Assembly: GCA_013824045.1 (NCBI GenBank) | Contig: PNND01000077.1 | Span: 1 to 5,535, forward strand | DNA from: Rhodobacter sp. | GTDB taxonomy: Bacteria > Pseudomonadota > Alphaproteobacteria > Rhodobacterales > Rhodobacteraceae | Direction: 5' to 3' | DNA: 5,535 nt | Shown: positions 1-5,410 of the stretch, in pieces | How the letters are laid out: each line of letters begins with the position of its first letter | Numbering within the stretch: the stretch's first letter is position 1 | Program-made: the position numbers and the translations under genes | The notes under the pieces: generated by a model | Databases searched by the model: none | What the model was told of the DNA's origin: nothing | Seen by the model: only the letters and a program-made list of their open reading frames with translations

Positions 1-838
1 TCAGGCAGAGGCGCGCGAAGATGCCGATGATCCGCAGCGCGCGCTGGGCCCCGAGCGTGGCGTAGGAAGGAGCGAATTCCGCAAGGTTAGTGCCGTTTTG
101 TGCGCATAAGCGGGCGATCATCGCGGCTTCCGTTTCTGCCGCCACATCACGCCGCGCGTCTTGCAGCAGCGAGACGAGATCATAGCCGGGTTGGCCCATC
201 TGCGCGAGTTGGAAATCCAGCAGGCCGACCCGGGCGACGCCCGCGCGATAGGGCAGCCACAGCAGGTTCTCGGCGTGGTAATCACGCAGGATCATCACGC
301 GGGGACCATCGGCATGGGTTCGCATCAGATCGGCGAGAACAGTTACGAATATGGCTGGATCGGGGGATTGGCCCGTCGCCGCGAAGGCGTACCAGTCCAG
401 CGCGAAGGCGGCCGCCTTTGCCCAGTCCTGTGCGGAAAGATCGGGCAGGTTGGGCGGCGCGGCATGCCGGTGCAGGTGGATCAGAACATCGGTCGCGGCG
501 GTGAACAGCGGGGCTTCCATTGCGGGATCGGCGGCGATGAGGCGGGCGAAGAGCCCGTCGCCCAGATCCTCGATCAGCAGGAAGCCGTGTTCATAATCCT
601 CGGCCAGGATCGCAGGGGGGGACAAGCCGATACCGGCAAGGTGGCGGGCGATGGCGGTGAAGGTGGCGGGATCGTCACCCTTGCCGGGCGGGGCATCCAT
701 CAGCACGGCGGTGCGCGCTGCAAGTGTCAGCCTGTCATAGCTGCGGTCTGATGCATCCCCCGCCAGAAAGCGCCGCTCTGCCGCGCCCCATCCGGCGCGG
801 GAAAGAAACGTCTCTGACAAAGCGCGGCGGTCTGTCAT
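1..838 (-). CDS. amgK: AmgK-like sugar kinase of the APH fold, 3' end cut off by the window
   Basis: Translating the minus strand from the ATG at 838 gives 279 residues open to the left edge; the TGA at 3-1 is out of frame, so the gene continues outside. Visible: a glycine-rich N-terminal nucleotide loop GDASDRSYDRL (about residues 27-37), hinge-like LLIEDLGDGLF (87-97), catalytic loop LRDYHAENLLWL (184-195, with D186 and N191 as the likely base and metal ligand) and metal-binding LLDFQ (206-210, D208). This loop pattern fits the AmgK branch better than true aminoglycoside kinases. AmgK phosphorylates the anomeric position of MurNAc/GlcNAc in cytoplasmic peptidoglycan recycling, feeding MurU. 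Relatives are roughly 330-340 residues, so some 55-60 are missing. The start overlaps the tsaE stop as ATGA, showing translational coupling. From knowledge of related genomes, a murU-type nucleotidyltransferase may follow outside the window. The family is secure; the exact substrate is inferred. Confidence 0.85.
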   Translation of the reverse strand, partial: MTDRRALSETFLSRAGWGAAERRFLAGDASDRSYDRLTLAARTAVLMDAPPGKGDDPATFTAIARHLAGIGLSPPAILAEDYEHGFLLIEDLGDGLFARLIAADPAMEAPLFTAATDVLIHLHRHAAPPNLPDLSAQDWAKAAAFALDWYAFAATGQSPDPAIFVTVLADLMRTHADGPRVMILRDYHAENLLWLPYRAGVARVGLLDFQLAQMGQPGYDLVSLLQDARRDVAAETEAAMIARLCAQNGTNLAEFAPSYATLGAQRALRIIGIFARLCL

Positions 839-1311
839 GGGCTGTTCGCCATAAGGGCCGTCAGCAGGCCAGCGCGACCACCGGATAGATGTGCCATCCT
901 GCCATCGCCTTGCGCCGCAAGGCGCAAGTGCAGCGCATCGGGGGGAAGGTGCGAACCCAGCCGTTCTGGCCATTCGACAAGGCAGATCGACGTGGCGAAG
1001 GCGTCATCTAGGCCAAGCTCCAGCACCTCATCCGGGTGGGACAGGCGATAGAGATCGGCATGCCAGATTTCCACCCCGTCGGCATCATAGGTCTGCACCA
1101 GCGTGAAGCTGGGCGAGGGGACATCTTCCATCCGCCCCAACCGCGCCCGGATCAAGGCGCGGGCGAGGTGGGATTTGCCGGCCCCGATCGGCCCTTCCAG
1201 CAGGACGGTATCGCCGGCCCGCAGCAACCCAGCCAGCCTTTCCCCCAATGCGGCGGTGGCATCCTCATCGGCAAGGAAGAGCGGCGTGTCGTCAGGGGGC
1301 GCGGTGGTCAT
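835..1311 (-). CDS. tsaE: TsaE, ATPase of the tRNA t6A37 threonylcarbamoyl transfer complex
   Basis: This is a 158-residue protein, the usual TsaE size. Family motifs appear in order: Walker A GPIGAGKS (residues 40-47), SPSFTLV (66-72), the TsaE signature HADLYRL (84-90) and CLVEWPERL (110-118). TsaE is the cytoplasmic ATPase that works with TsaB and TsaD to place threonylcarbamoyl on A37 of ANN-decoding tRNAs. The frame stays open upstream to 1503, but that stretch overlaps the end of the PAS gene and translates to low-complexity Arg/Gly/Pro sequence, so I take the ATG at 1311, which gives the family's N-terminus. No strong Shine-Dalgarno precedes it; a hairpin lies directly upstream instead. 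It follows the PAS gene by 44 bases and overlaps the kinase gene by 4 bases, so it is probably the middle gene of a three-gene transcript. Confidence 0.93.
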   Translation of the reverse strand: MTTAPPDDTPLFLADEDATAALGERLAGLLRAGDTVLLEGPIGAGKSHLARALIRARLGRMEDVPSPSFTLVQTYDADGVEIWHADLYRLSHPDEVLELGLDDAFATSICLVEWPERLGSHLPPDALHLRLAAQGDGRMAHLSGGRAGLLTALMANSP

Positions 1312-1355
1312 GCGGGCAGTTTTACCGCCCTGCCCGACCACCGCAAGCAGAACAC
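1312..1355 (-). other. PAS gene-tsaE spacer with a 7-bp hairpin against the tsaE start
   Basis: The 44 bases between the PAS stop and the tsaE ATG contain the inverted repeat CGGGCAG (1313-1319) / CTGCCCG (1330-1336), with a 10-base loop. In minus-strand RNA the hairpin ends one base before the tsaE start codon and covers the place where a ribosome-binding site would be; no clear AGGAG-like site is visible. No run of T follows on the minus strand, so it does not look like a terminator. It may lower tsaE translation or couple it to the upstream gene, but this is inference only. Confidence 0.4.
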
Positions 1356-2510
1356 TCAGCCCCCGGCGCGGGTGGCTGCCAGGGCGCGGGGGGCTGCCTC
1401 GGCCACCACTGGGCTGAAGCCCACAAGCGTGGCGCCATCCGACAGCGGGGCAAAGCGGCATCCGATCAGCCGCCCATCCAGCAGGCGCGCCTCGGCCCGC
1501 CATGGCGCGCGGTCATCCAGACGGGCGGAAAACTCCTCGGCCTCGGCCCAGAGGGTGGACGGGGCCGAAAGGGCCCGCCATCGCGCAGCCATCTGGGCAA
1601 ATCCCATCGGGGCAAGCTCTTCTCCGGGATCGTGGCCCCACAGCGCGGCATAGGCGGTGTTCGACATGACAAGCTGGCCGGTCGACGCAAAAACGGCGAT
1701 GCCTTCGTCCAGCGTATCGACGACGCGCTGGGACAGTTCCAGATCGGCGCGGTAGCGACGGCTGCGGATGATTTCGGTCGAGATGTCGTCGATCATCAGG
1801 GCCAAGCCGCCATTCGGGTGCCGCCGCCCGGTGATGCGGTAGGTCTGCCCGCCGGGCAGCGCCCAGGTGTCCTCGAACTGGCCGCTCGCGGCGGCGCGTT
1901 CCATATCGGCCACTTGGTGGCGCCAGCCTTTCCAATCGCGGGGTTCGGGGATCATGTTGCGGTCGCGCATCCCGTCGAGCATGGCGATCAGCGATGGCCG
2001 GCGCGACAGGAATTCGGGGGAAAGACCGGTCAGATCCGCCAGCGCTGGATTGAAGCTTTGCAGATGCCGGGTGTGATCAAAGACGGCAAGGCCGGTTGTA
2101 AGCTGGGCAAAGGTCTTGGCCATTGCCTGCACCATGTCGCGCAAGTTGGCCTCGGCGCGGACAAGATCATCCACCGGAAGGGCATGCCAGATGTTTGATG
2201 TGAACCCGACGTCAAACCATTGCGTGCCATCCTTTGTCTCATGACCGTTGCGACCTTCGATGAATGCAGGCGCCTTGCCCCTGCCAGAAGCGACAAGCGC
2301 CCTGTAGGCGGCGTTGCACCAGATGACCTTTCCGCAGGACCCGGTTTGCCAAAGGGGAATCGGAACCTGCTCTGCCACCGAGGCCGCCCGTTGCTGTGGG
2401 TCATCTTGTTTTGGTCCCACCTTGCGGGGAACGATAGACAGGACAACAACGCTCAGCGCCGCGCCCAATGCGCCCAGCGTCAGGAGTTCCAGCCAGATCA
2501 AGGATGTCAC
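1356..2510 (-). CDS. Membrane-anchored multi-PAS protein without kinase domain, DivL-like
   Basis: This is a 384-residue protein starting at GTG (2510); an in-frame TGA nine codons upstream leaves no alternative earlier start. Residues 4-27 form one hydrophobic helix, followed by a basic stretch (PRK), so the body should be cytoplasmic. Three PAS-like units follow: about 48-110 (PLWQTGSCGKVIWCNAAYRAL), 135-243 (GLAVFDHTRHLQSFNPAL, closing with GGLALMIDDIS) and 262-372 (DEGIAVFASTGQLVMSNTAY, closing with SDGATLVGF). The last two look like the PAS_7 type. No H-box, N-box or G-box is present, so it cannot be a histidine kinase by itself despite resembling the input half of one. A PAS protein named DivL influences CtrA phosphorylation and gene transfer agent production in R. 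capsulatus; similarity in architecture and the CtrA-type box upstream make this a plausible counterpart, but orthology is not proven, so no symbol is given. It leads the tsaE-amgK gene group and lies downstream of regB. Confidence 0.8.
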   Translation of the reverse strand: MTSLIWLELLTLGALGAALSVVVLSIVPRKVGPKQDDPQQRAASVAEQVPIPLWQTGSCGKVIWCNAAYRALVASGRGKAPAFIEGRNGHETKDGTQWFDVGFTSNIWHALPVDDLVRAEANLRDMVQAMAKTFAQLTTGLAVFDHTRHLQSFNPALADLTGLSPEFLSRRPSLIAMLDGMRDRNMIPEPRDWKGWRHQVADMERAAASGQFEDTWALPGGQTYRITGRRHPNGGLALMIDDISTEIIRSRRYRADLELSQRVVDTLDEGIAVFASTGQLVMSNTAYAALWGHDPGEELAPMGFAQMAARWRALSAPSTLWAEAEEFSARLDDRAPWRAEARLLDGRLIGCRFAPLSDGATLVGFSPVVAEAAPRALAATRAGG

Positions 2511-2521
2511 GTTTCTCGCCC

Positions 2522-2546
2522 AGGTTGCCGAAACTCAACCTTTGAG
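2522..2546 (-). other. Two mutually exclusive hairpins in the leader of the PAS gene
   Basis: On the minus-strand RNA, CTCAA/TTGAG (2542-2546 with 2534-2538, 3-base loop) and AGGTTG/CAACCT (2536-2541 with 2522-2527, 8-base loop) share the same central bases, so only one can form. The second ends 11 bases before the GTG start. Both stems are short (5 and 6 bp) and may be chance; whether they lie in the transcript depends on an unmapped start site. Confidence 0.25.
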
Positions 2547-2555
2547 AGAGTAACC

Positions 2556-2571
2556 TTAACAAATAGTTAAC
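2556..2571. promoter_or_regulatory. Candidate CtrA binding box TTAA-N7-TTAAC
   Basis: The plus strand reads TTAACAAATAGTTAAC: TTAA at 2556-2559, exactly 7 bases, then TTAAC at 2567-2571. This matches the full CtrA consensus of alphaproteobacteria (TTAA-N7-TTAAC) with no mismatch, in a GC-rich window where TTAA is rare. It lies about 46-61 bases upstream of the PAS gene start, a normal position for an activator or repressor near a promoter. Binding by CtrA is inferred from the motif alone. Confidence 0.6.
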
Positions 2572-2620
2572 GCAGCGTGTTCCGATAAAGGCTCAAAACC
2601 GCGCTCTTCCAAGAGACGGG

Positions 2621-4045
2621 TCACGCCTCGAACCGGCGGTTATCGCCCAGTTGAGCGGTTTCCGGAGCGACGAGGTCAGCCGTTTTCCAGACCAGTTCAA
2701 CGATGGCACCGCACCGCTCCGGGCGTTCATCCGGCGAAAGAAACGGATCAGAGGCATTTGCAAAGGACAATTCTGCCCCGGTCCGTTCCAGCAAGGTCTT
2801 GGCGATGAACAGGCCAAGACCCATGCCTTCGTATTCCGGTCGACGGTGAAGATCCTGGGCCGAGCGGCGCGACCGAACAAAGGGATCGCCGATCCGCCCG
2901 ATCACTTGGGACGGATAGCCTTCGCCATCATCGACGATCCGGATGGTGACACTGCGATCCGTCCATTCGCCATCCACCCAGACGGTGCTGCGCGCAAAAT
3001 CCACGGCGTTCTGGATCAGGTTGCGCAGGCCGTGAATCACCTCTGGGCGACGCAGGATGGTGGGCTGGCGTTCGTTCCCGCCCTCACCCGGCGACAGGGT
3101 GAATTCCACATGCTTGCCGCGGCCGATATGCGGCTCTGCCGCTTCGCGCAGGACCGAGCCGAGCGGGGCCTGCCGCAAATGCAGATCATCCTTTCCGGCG
3201 CGGCCCATCCCGCGCAGGATATCGCGGCAGCGGTCGGCCTGTTCGCGGATCAGCTTTGCGTCCTCCAGCAACTGGGGGTGATCTTTCAACTCTTCCATCA
3301 TTTCGGTGCTGACAAGCTTGATCGTAGCCAGTGGTGTGCCCAGTTCATGCGCCGCAGCCGCGACTACGCCGCCCAGATCGGTCAGCTTCTGTTCGCGGGC
3401 CAGCGCCATTTGCGTGGCCAGCAGCGCATCCGACATGGACCGGATCTCGGTCGCGATGCGCCGGGAATAGAGGCCGAGGAACACGATGCCGATGACGATG
3501 GCCAGCCAGTAGCCGAATTCAAAGACCAGCGGCACGGCAAGCCTTTGGCCATCGGCAAAGAACAGCGGCACGTTGACGAAAGCGATGGCCGTGGTGAACA
3601 GGATCGCCAAGGCACCCAGCAGGATCGTGGTCCGCAGTTCCAGGGCCGACGCGGAAATGGTGACGGGCGCGAGGATCAGCAGGGCGAAGGGGTTTGTCAG
3701 CCCGCCCGTCAGGTAAAGCAGGAACGACAGCTGCGACAGATCGAACAGCAGGGTCAGCATCGCCTCGAATTCCGAAAGGCGCTTGTTTTCCGGATAGACG
3801 AAGCTGGAAATCAGGTTGGCGATGATCGACGCGCCCACAGCCATGTAGCACAGACCCAGTGGCAACTGGATGCCGTAAACCCTGTCCGCCACGGTGATCG
3901 CCGCAAGCTGGCCGACAATCGCCATCCACCGCAGCAGGATCAGCGTCCGCAGGCGGACCCAATCGCTGCGCGTGTCGCGGGAAAGAAGGCCGAAGCCCGA
4001 ATCCATCATCTTGAGAAAAGCGCCCTGCGTGACGAAGTTGCGCAT
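2621..4045 (-). CDS. regB: RegB/PrrB redox-sensing membrane histidine kinase
   Basis: RegB autophosphorylates under reducing conditions and passes phosphate to RegA. Residue numbers here count from an in-frame ATG at 4063, which places the H-box His and redox Cys 14 positions beyond H225 and C265 of R. capsulatus RegB. About six transmembrane helices span residues 37-200 and include the ubiquinone-binding motif GGLTNPF (120-126). Then come the H-box AAHELGTPLATIK (phospho-His 239), redox-active C279 in EQADRCRDIL, N-box GLRNLIQNAVDFA (345-357), G1 IVDDGEGYP (376-384) and G2 GMGLGLFIAKTLLE (413-426). The start is uncertain. The ATG at 4063 is followed by rare codons (TTA, ACA); I prefer 4045 (474 residues), after which codons have high GC at the third position. 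The ATG at 4009 (462 residues) aligns best, from memory, with the R. sphaeroides PrrB start. None has a strong Shine-Dalgarno. It is divergent from senC-regA. Confidence 0.97.
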   Translation of the reverse strand: MRNFVTQGAFLKMMDSGFGLLSRDTRSDWVRLRTLILLRWMAIVGQLAAITVADRVYGIQLPLGLCYMAVGASIIANLISSFVYPENKRLSEFEAMLTLLFDLSQLSFLLYLTGGLTNPFALLILAPVTISASALELRTTILLGALAILFTTAIAFVNVPLFFADGQRLAVPLVFEFGYWLAIVIGIVFLGLYSRRIATEIRSMSDALLATQMALAREQKLTDLGGVVAAAAHELGTPLATIKLVSTEMMEELKDHPQLLEDAKLIREQADRCRDILRGMGRAGKDDLHLRQAPLGSVLREAAEPHIGRGKHVEFTLSPGEGGNERQPTILRRPEVIHGLRNLIQNAVDFARSTVWVDGEWTDRSVTIRIVDDGEGYPSQVIGRIGDPFVRSRRSAQDLHRRPEYEGMGLGLFIAKTLLERTGAELSFANASDPFLSPDERPERCGAIVELVWKTADLVAPETAQLGDNRRFEA

Positions 4046-4102
4046 TGTTAAGCGCCGATCCATCCGCGATCAATGACGCCGCGAATAAGAGGGTTTTTTG
4101 AC
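4046..4102. promoter_or_regulatory. Divergent regB / senC control region
   Basis: This 57-base stretch separates the two start codons, or 93 bases if regB starts at 4009, so promoters for regB and for senC-regA must lie back to back or overlap. It contains a RegA/PrrA-like dyad (4066-4079) and touches a GCGC-N8-GCGC palindrome (4040-4055). A weak minus-strand promoter candidate is TTGATC (4073-4068) with a TAACAA-like -10 about 17 bases on; its -35 would overlap the dyad. This would fit a regB start at 4009 better than 4045. No good sigma70 match was found toward senC. Confidence 0.5.
4066..4079. promoter_or_regulatory. Candidate RegA/PrrA binding dyad between regB and senC
   Basis: The plus strand reads GCGAT-CAAT-GACGC. 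RegA/PrrA sites are imperfect dyads of GCGNC and GNCGC with variable spacing; here the right half matches fully and the left half at 4 of 5 positions, with a 4-base spacer. On the minus strand GCGGC (starting three bases further out) offers a second full half-site with a 7-base spacer. Autoregulation of this locus by RegA is known in the group, but the motif is loose in GC-rich DNA. Confidence 0.35.
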
Positions 4103-4714
4103 ATGAGCAAACTTTATGCAGGTCTGGCCGCTGCCGCTGTTGTGGGCATGGTGGGTGGGCTGTTTGCCTATGGGCAGTTGGCAAAACCGGACGATGCTTT
4201 CGCCCAATGCCGTGGCGGTGTTGTGGGTGGTGATATTGGCGGGCCGTTCACGCTGCAAAACGCGGCCGGGGCCACGGTGACCGATAAGGATGTGATCACC
4301 AAGCCTAGCCTTGTCTATTTTGGCTATACGTTTTGCCCCGATGTCTGCCCGCTGGACAATGCCCGCAATGCCGAAGCGATCGATATTCTGGAAGAGCGCG
4401 GCTTTGACGTGACCCCGGTCTTCATTACCGTAGATCCGGCCCGCGACACGCCCGACGTGGTGGGTGATTTCGCCGCGAACCTGCACCCAAAGATGATCGG
4501 GCTGACCGGAACGGAAGAGCAGATCAAGGCGGCATCACAGGCCTACAAGACCTATTACCGCAAGCAGGATGGCGATGATCCGGACTATTATCTGGTGGAC
4601 CATTCGACCTTCACATACCTCGTCCTGCCCGAAACCGGCTTTGTCGATTTCTTCAAGCGAGACGAAACTGCGGAACAGATTGCTGATCGCACGGCCTGTT
4701 TTCTGTCTCAATAA
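4103..4714 (+). CDS. senC: SenC/PrrC (Sco1 family) copper chaperone for cytochrome oxidase
   Basis: This 203-residue protein has an N-terminal hydrophobic helix (about residues 4-24), so it is anchored with a thioredoxin-fold domain in the periplasm. The Sco copper site is intact: YFGYTFCPDVCP carries C78 and C82, and DHSTFTYLV carries the third ligand H167. ITVDPARDTP (108-117) is another family signature. Sco/SenC proteins deliver copper to the oxidase and, in Rhodobacter, are tied to oxidase activity and RegB/PrrB signalling. The start at 4103 is chosen because AGAGGG (4088-4093) sits 9 bases upstream; the in-frame ATG at 4073 has no ribosome-binding site and lies inside the divergent control region. 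Additional cysteines C36, just after the membrane helix, and C199, near the end, could form a structural disulfide. It is probably cotranscribed with regA, 71 bases downstream, with no terminator visible between. Confidence 0.96.
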   Translation: MSKLYAGLAAAAVVGMVGGLFAYGQLAKPDDAFAQCRGGVVGGDIGGPFTLQNAAGATVTDKDVITKPSLVYFGYTFCPDVCPLDNARNAEAIDILEERGFDVTPVFITVDPARDTPDVVGDFAANLHPKMIGLTGTEEQIKAASQAYKTYYRKQDGDDPDYYLVDHSTFTYLVLPETGFVDFFKRDETAEQIADRTACFLSQ

Positions 4715-4785
4715 GGGCAGATGAATTTGACCAGACCCCTAAAGCCGCCTACTTCTTTGGCAAGAACATAACAAAGGGGAACCTG
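4715..4785 (+). other. senC-regA spacer with regA ribosome-binding site and possible 16-codon ORF
   Basis: The 71-base gap holds a good Shine-Dalgarno for regA, AAGGGGA (4774-4780), 5 bases before the ATG. An ATG at 4721 opens a 16-codon frame (MNLTRPLKPPTSLART) ending in TAA at 4769-4771, with AAGGG (4713-4717) just upstream. It is too short to judge by composition and may be chance. No terminator is seen, which supports a senC-regA transcript. Confidence 0.35.
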
Positions 4786-5340
4786 ATGGCTGACGACCTG
4801 ATTGCCGATCTTGGCGCGGACCGGACGCTGCTGCTTGTCGATGATGACGAACCCTTTGTGAAGCGGCTGGCAAAGGCGATGGAAAAGCGCGGGTTTCTGC
4901 CAGAAACGGCGGAAAGCGTGGCGGCCGGTCGGGCAATCGCCATGGCGCGGCCCCCGGCCTATGCCGTAGTTGACCTGCGGCTTGAGGATGGCAACGGTCT
5001 GGACGTGGTGGAAACCCTGCGGGAACGGCGGCCGGATTGCCGGATCGTCGTGCTGACCGGGTATGGTGCCATTGCCACGGCGGTGGCGGCGGTAAAGATC
5101 GGGGCCACGGATTATCTGTCAAAACCCGCAGATGCCAATGATGTGATGAACGCCCTTTTGTCACGGACGGAAACGCTGCCGGGGCCGCCGGAAAACCCGA
5201 TGTCTGCGGATCGCGTGCGCTGGGAACATATCCAGCGGGTCTATGAAATGTGCGATCGCAATGTATCGGAAACCGCGCGCCGGTTAAGCATGCATCGCCG
5301 CACCTTGCAGCGCATTTTGGCAAAGCGCAGCCCAAAATAA
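4786..5340 (+). CDS. regA: RegA/PrrA global redox response regulator
   Basis: This 184-residue protein has the length and order of the RegA/PrrA/ActR family. The receiver domain spans about residues 13-125: acidic pocket DDDE (19-22), phospho-acceptor D63 in VVDLRLEDG (the same number as in R. capsulatus RegA), switch T91 in VLTGYGAIATAV and K113 in SKPAD. A short proline-containing linker (LPGPPENP, 131-138) leads to a Fis-type helix-turn-helix (about 144-181) with NVSETARRLSMHRRTLQRIL. This small Fis-like output domain, with no AAA+ module, separates it from NtrC-type regulators. Phosphorylated by RegB, RegA activates or represses photosynthesis, oxidase, CO2-fixation and N2-fixation operons. 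The start is well supported by AAGGGGA 5 bases upstream. Downstream of senC and upstream of an H-NS-like gene, as in Rhodobacter. Confidence 0.98.
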   Translation: MADDLIADLGADRTLLLVDDDEPFVKRLAKAMEKRGFLPETAESVAAGRAIAMARPPAYAVVDLRLEDGNGLDVVETLRERRPDCRIVVLTGYGAIATAVAAVKIGATDYLSKPADANDVMNALLSRTETLPGPPENPMSADRVRWEHIQRVYEMCDRNVSETARRLSMHRRTLQRILAKRSPK

Positions 5341-5410
5341 TCGGGTTATTGAATTAATGCGACTTGTTCCGTAAAAGGGGAGCCAATCCCGGCCAATGGA
5401 GCATGCAGGA
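5341..5410 (+). promoter_or_regulatory. regA-hvrA spacer with a weak candidate promoter
   Basis: This AT-richer 70-base gap contains TTGAAT (5349-5354), 17 bases, then TAAAAG (5372-5377): each hexamer matches the sigma70 consensus at 4 of 6 positions, with ideal spacing. A start near 5385 would leave a short leader that includes GGAG (5398-5401), 9 bases before the downstream ATG. No intrinsic terminator for regA is seen; GGGA/TCCC around 5378-5389 is a 4-bp stem only. The H-NS-like gene may therefore be read both from senC-regA transcripts and from its own promoter. Confidence 0.3.

Larger units (their letters stand above)
2511..2620. other. regB-PAS gene intergenic region, 110 bases
   Basis: This gap lies between the regB stop and the GTG of the PAS gene, both on the minus strand. 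It is more AT-rich than its surroundings and contains a CtrA-type box (2556-2571) and two overlapping, mutually exclusive small hairpins (2522-2546) just before the PAS gene. No convincing intrinsic terminator for regB is present: the only candidate near 2596-2616 has a 4-bp stem. No clean sigma70 -35/-10 pair was found on the minus strand. The region most likely carries a separate promoter for the PAS-tsaE-amgK group. Confidence 0.55.

Noticed and set aside
1..3. TGA on the minus strand at the very edge, as a stop for the kinase gene
   Set aside because: The kinase frame reads codons 4-2 and so on, so this TGA is out of frame; the gene is open at the edge and also too short compared with its family.
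161..751. A 196-codon plus-strand frame in the left part
   Set aside because: It is antisense to the AmgK-like kinase, whose catalytic motifs are intact in the minus frame; the plus translation is Gly/Gln-rich without motifs.
1312..1503. A 64-residue N-terminal extension of TsaE
   Set aside because: It overlaps the end of the PAS gene in another frame, is Arg/Gly/Pro-rich, and TsaE proteins normally begin shortly before the Walker A segment, as the ATG at 1311 gives.
1248..2198. A 316-codon plus-strand frame opposite tsaE and the PAS gene
   Set aside because: It spans two recognised minus-strand genes and their spacer and has no recognisable domain, so it is a shadow frame.
2596..2616. Intrinsic terminator after regB (CTCT/AGAG stem followed by a short T run on the minus strand)
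   Set aside because: The stem is only 4 bp and is separated from TTTT by several bases, so it is too weak to call.
2651..4051. A 466-codon open frame on the plus strand opposite regB
   Set aside because: It is antisense to a clearly recognised histidine kinase. The translation is rich in Gln, Arg, Gly and His with no family motifs, as expected from the mirror frame of a GC-rich gene.
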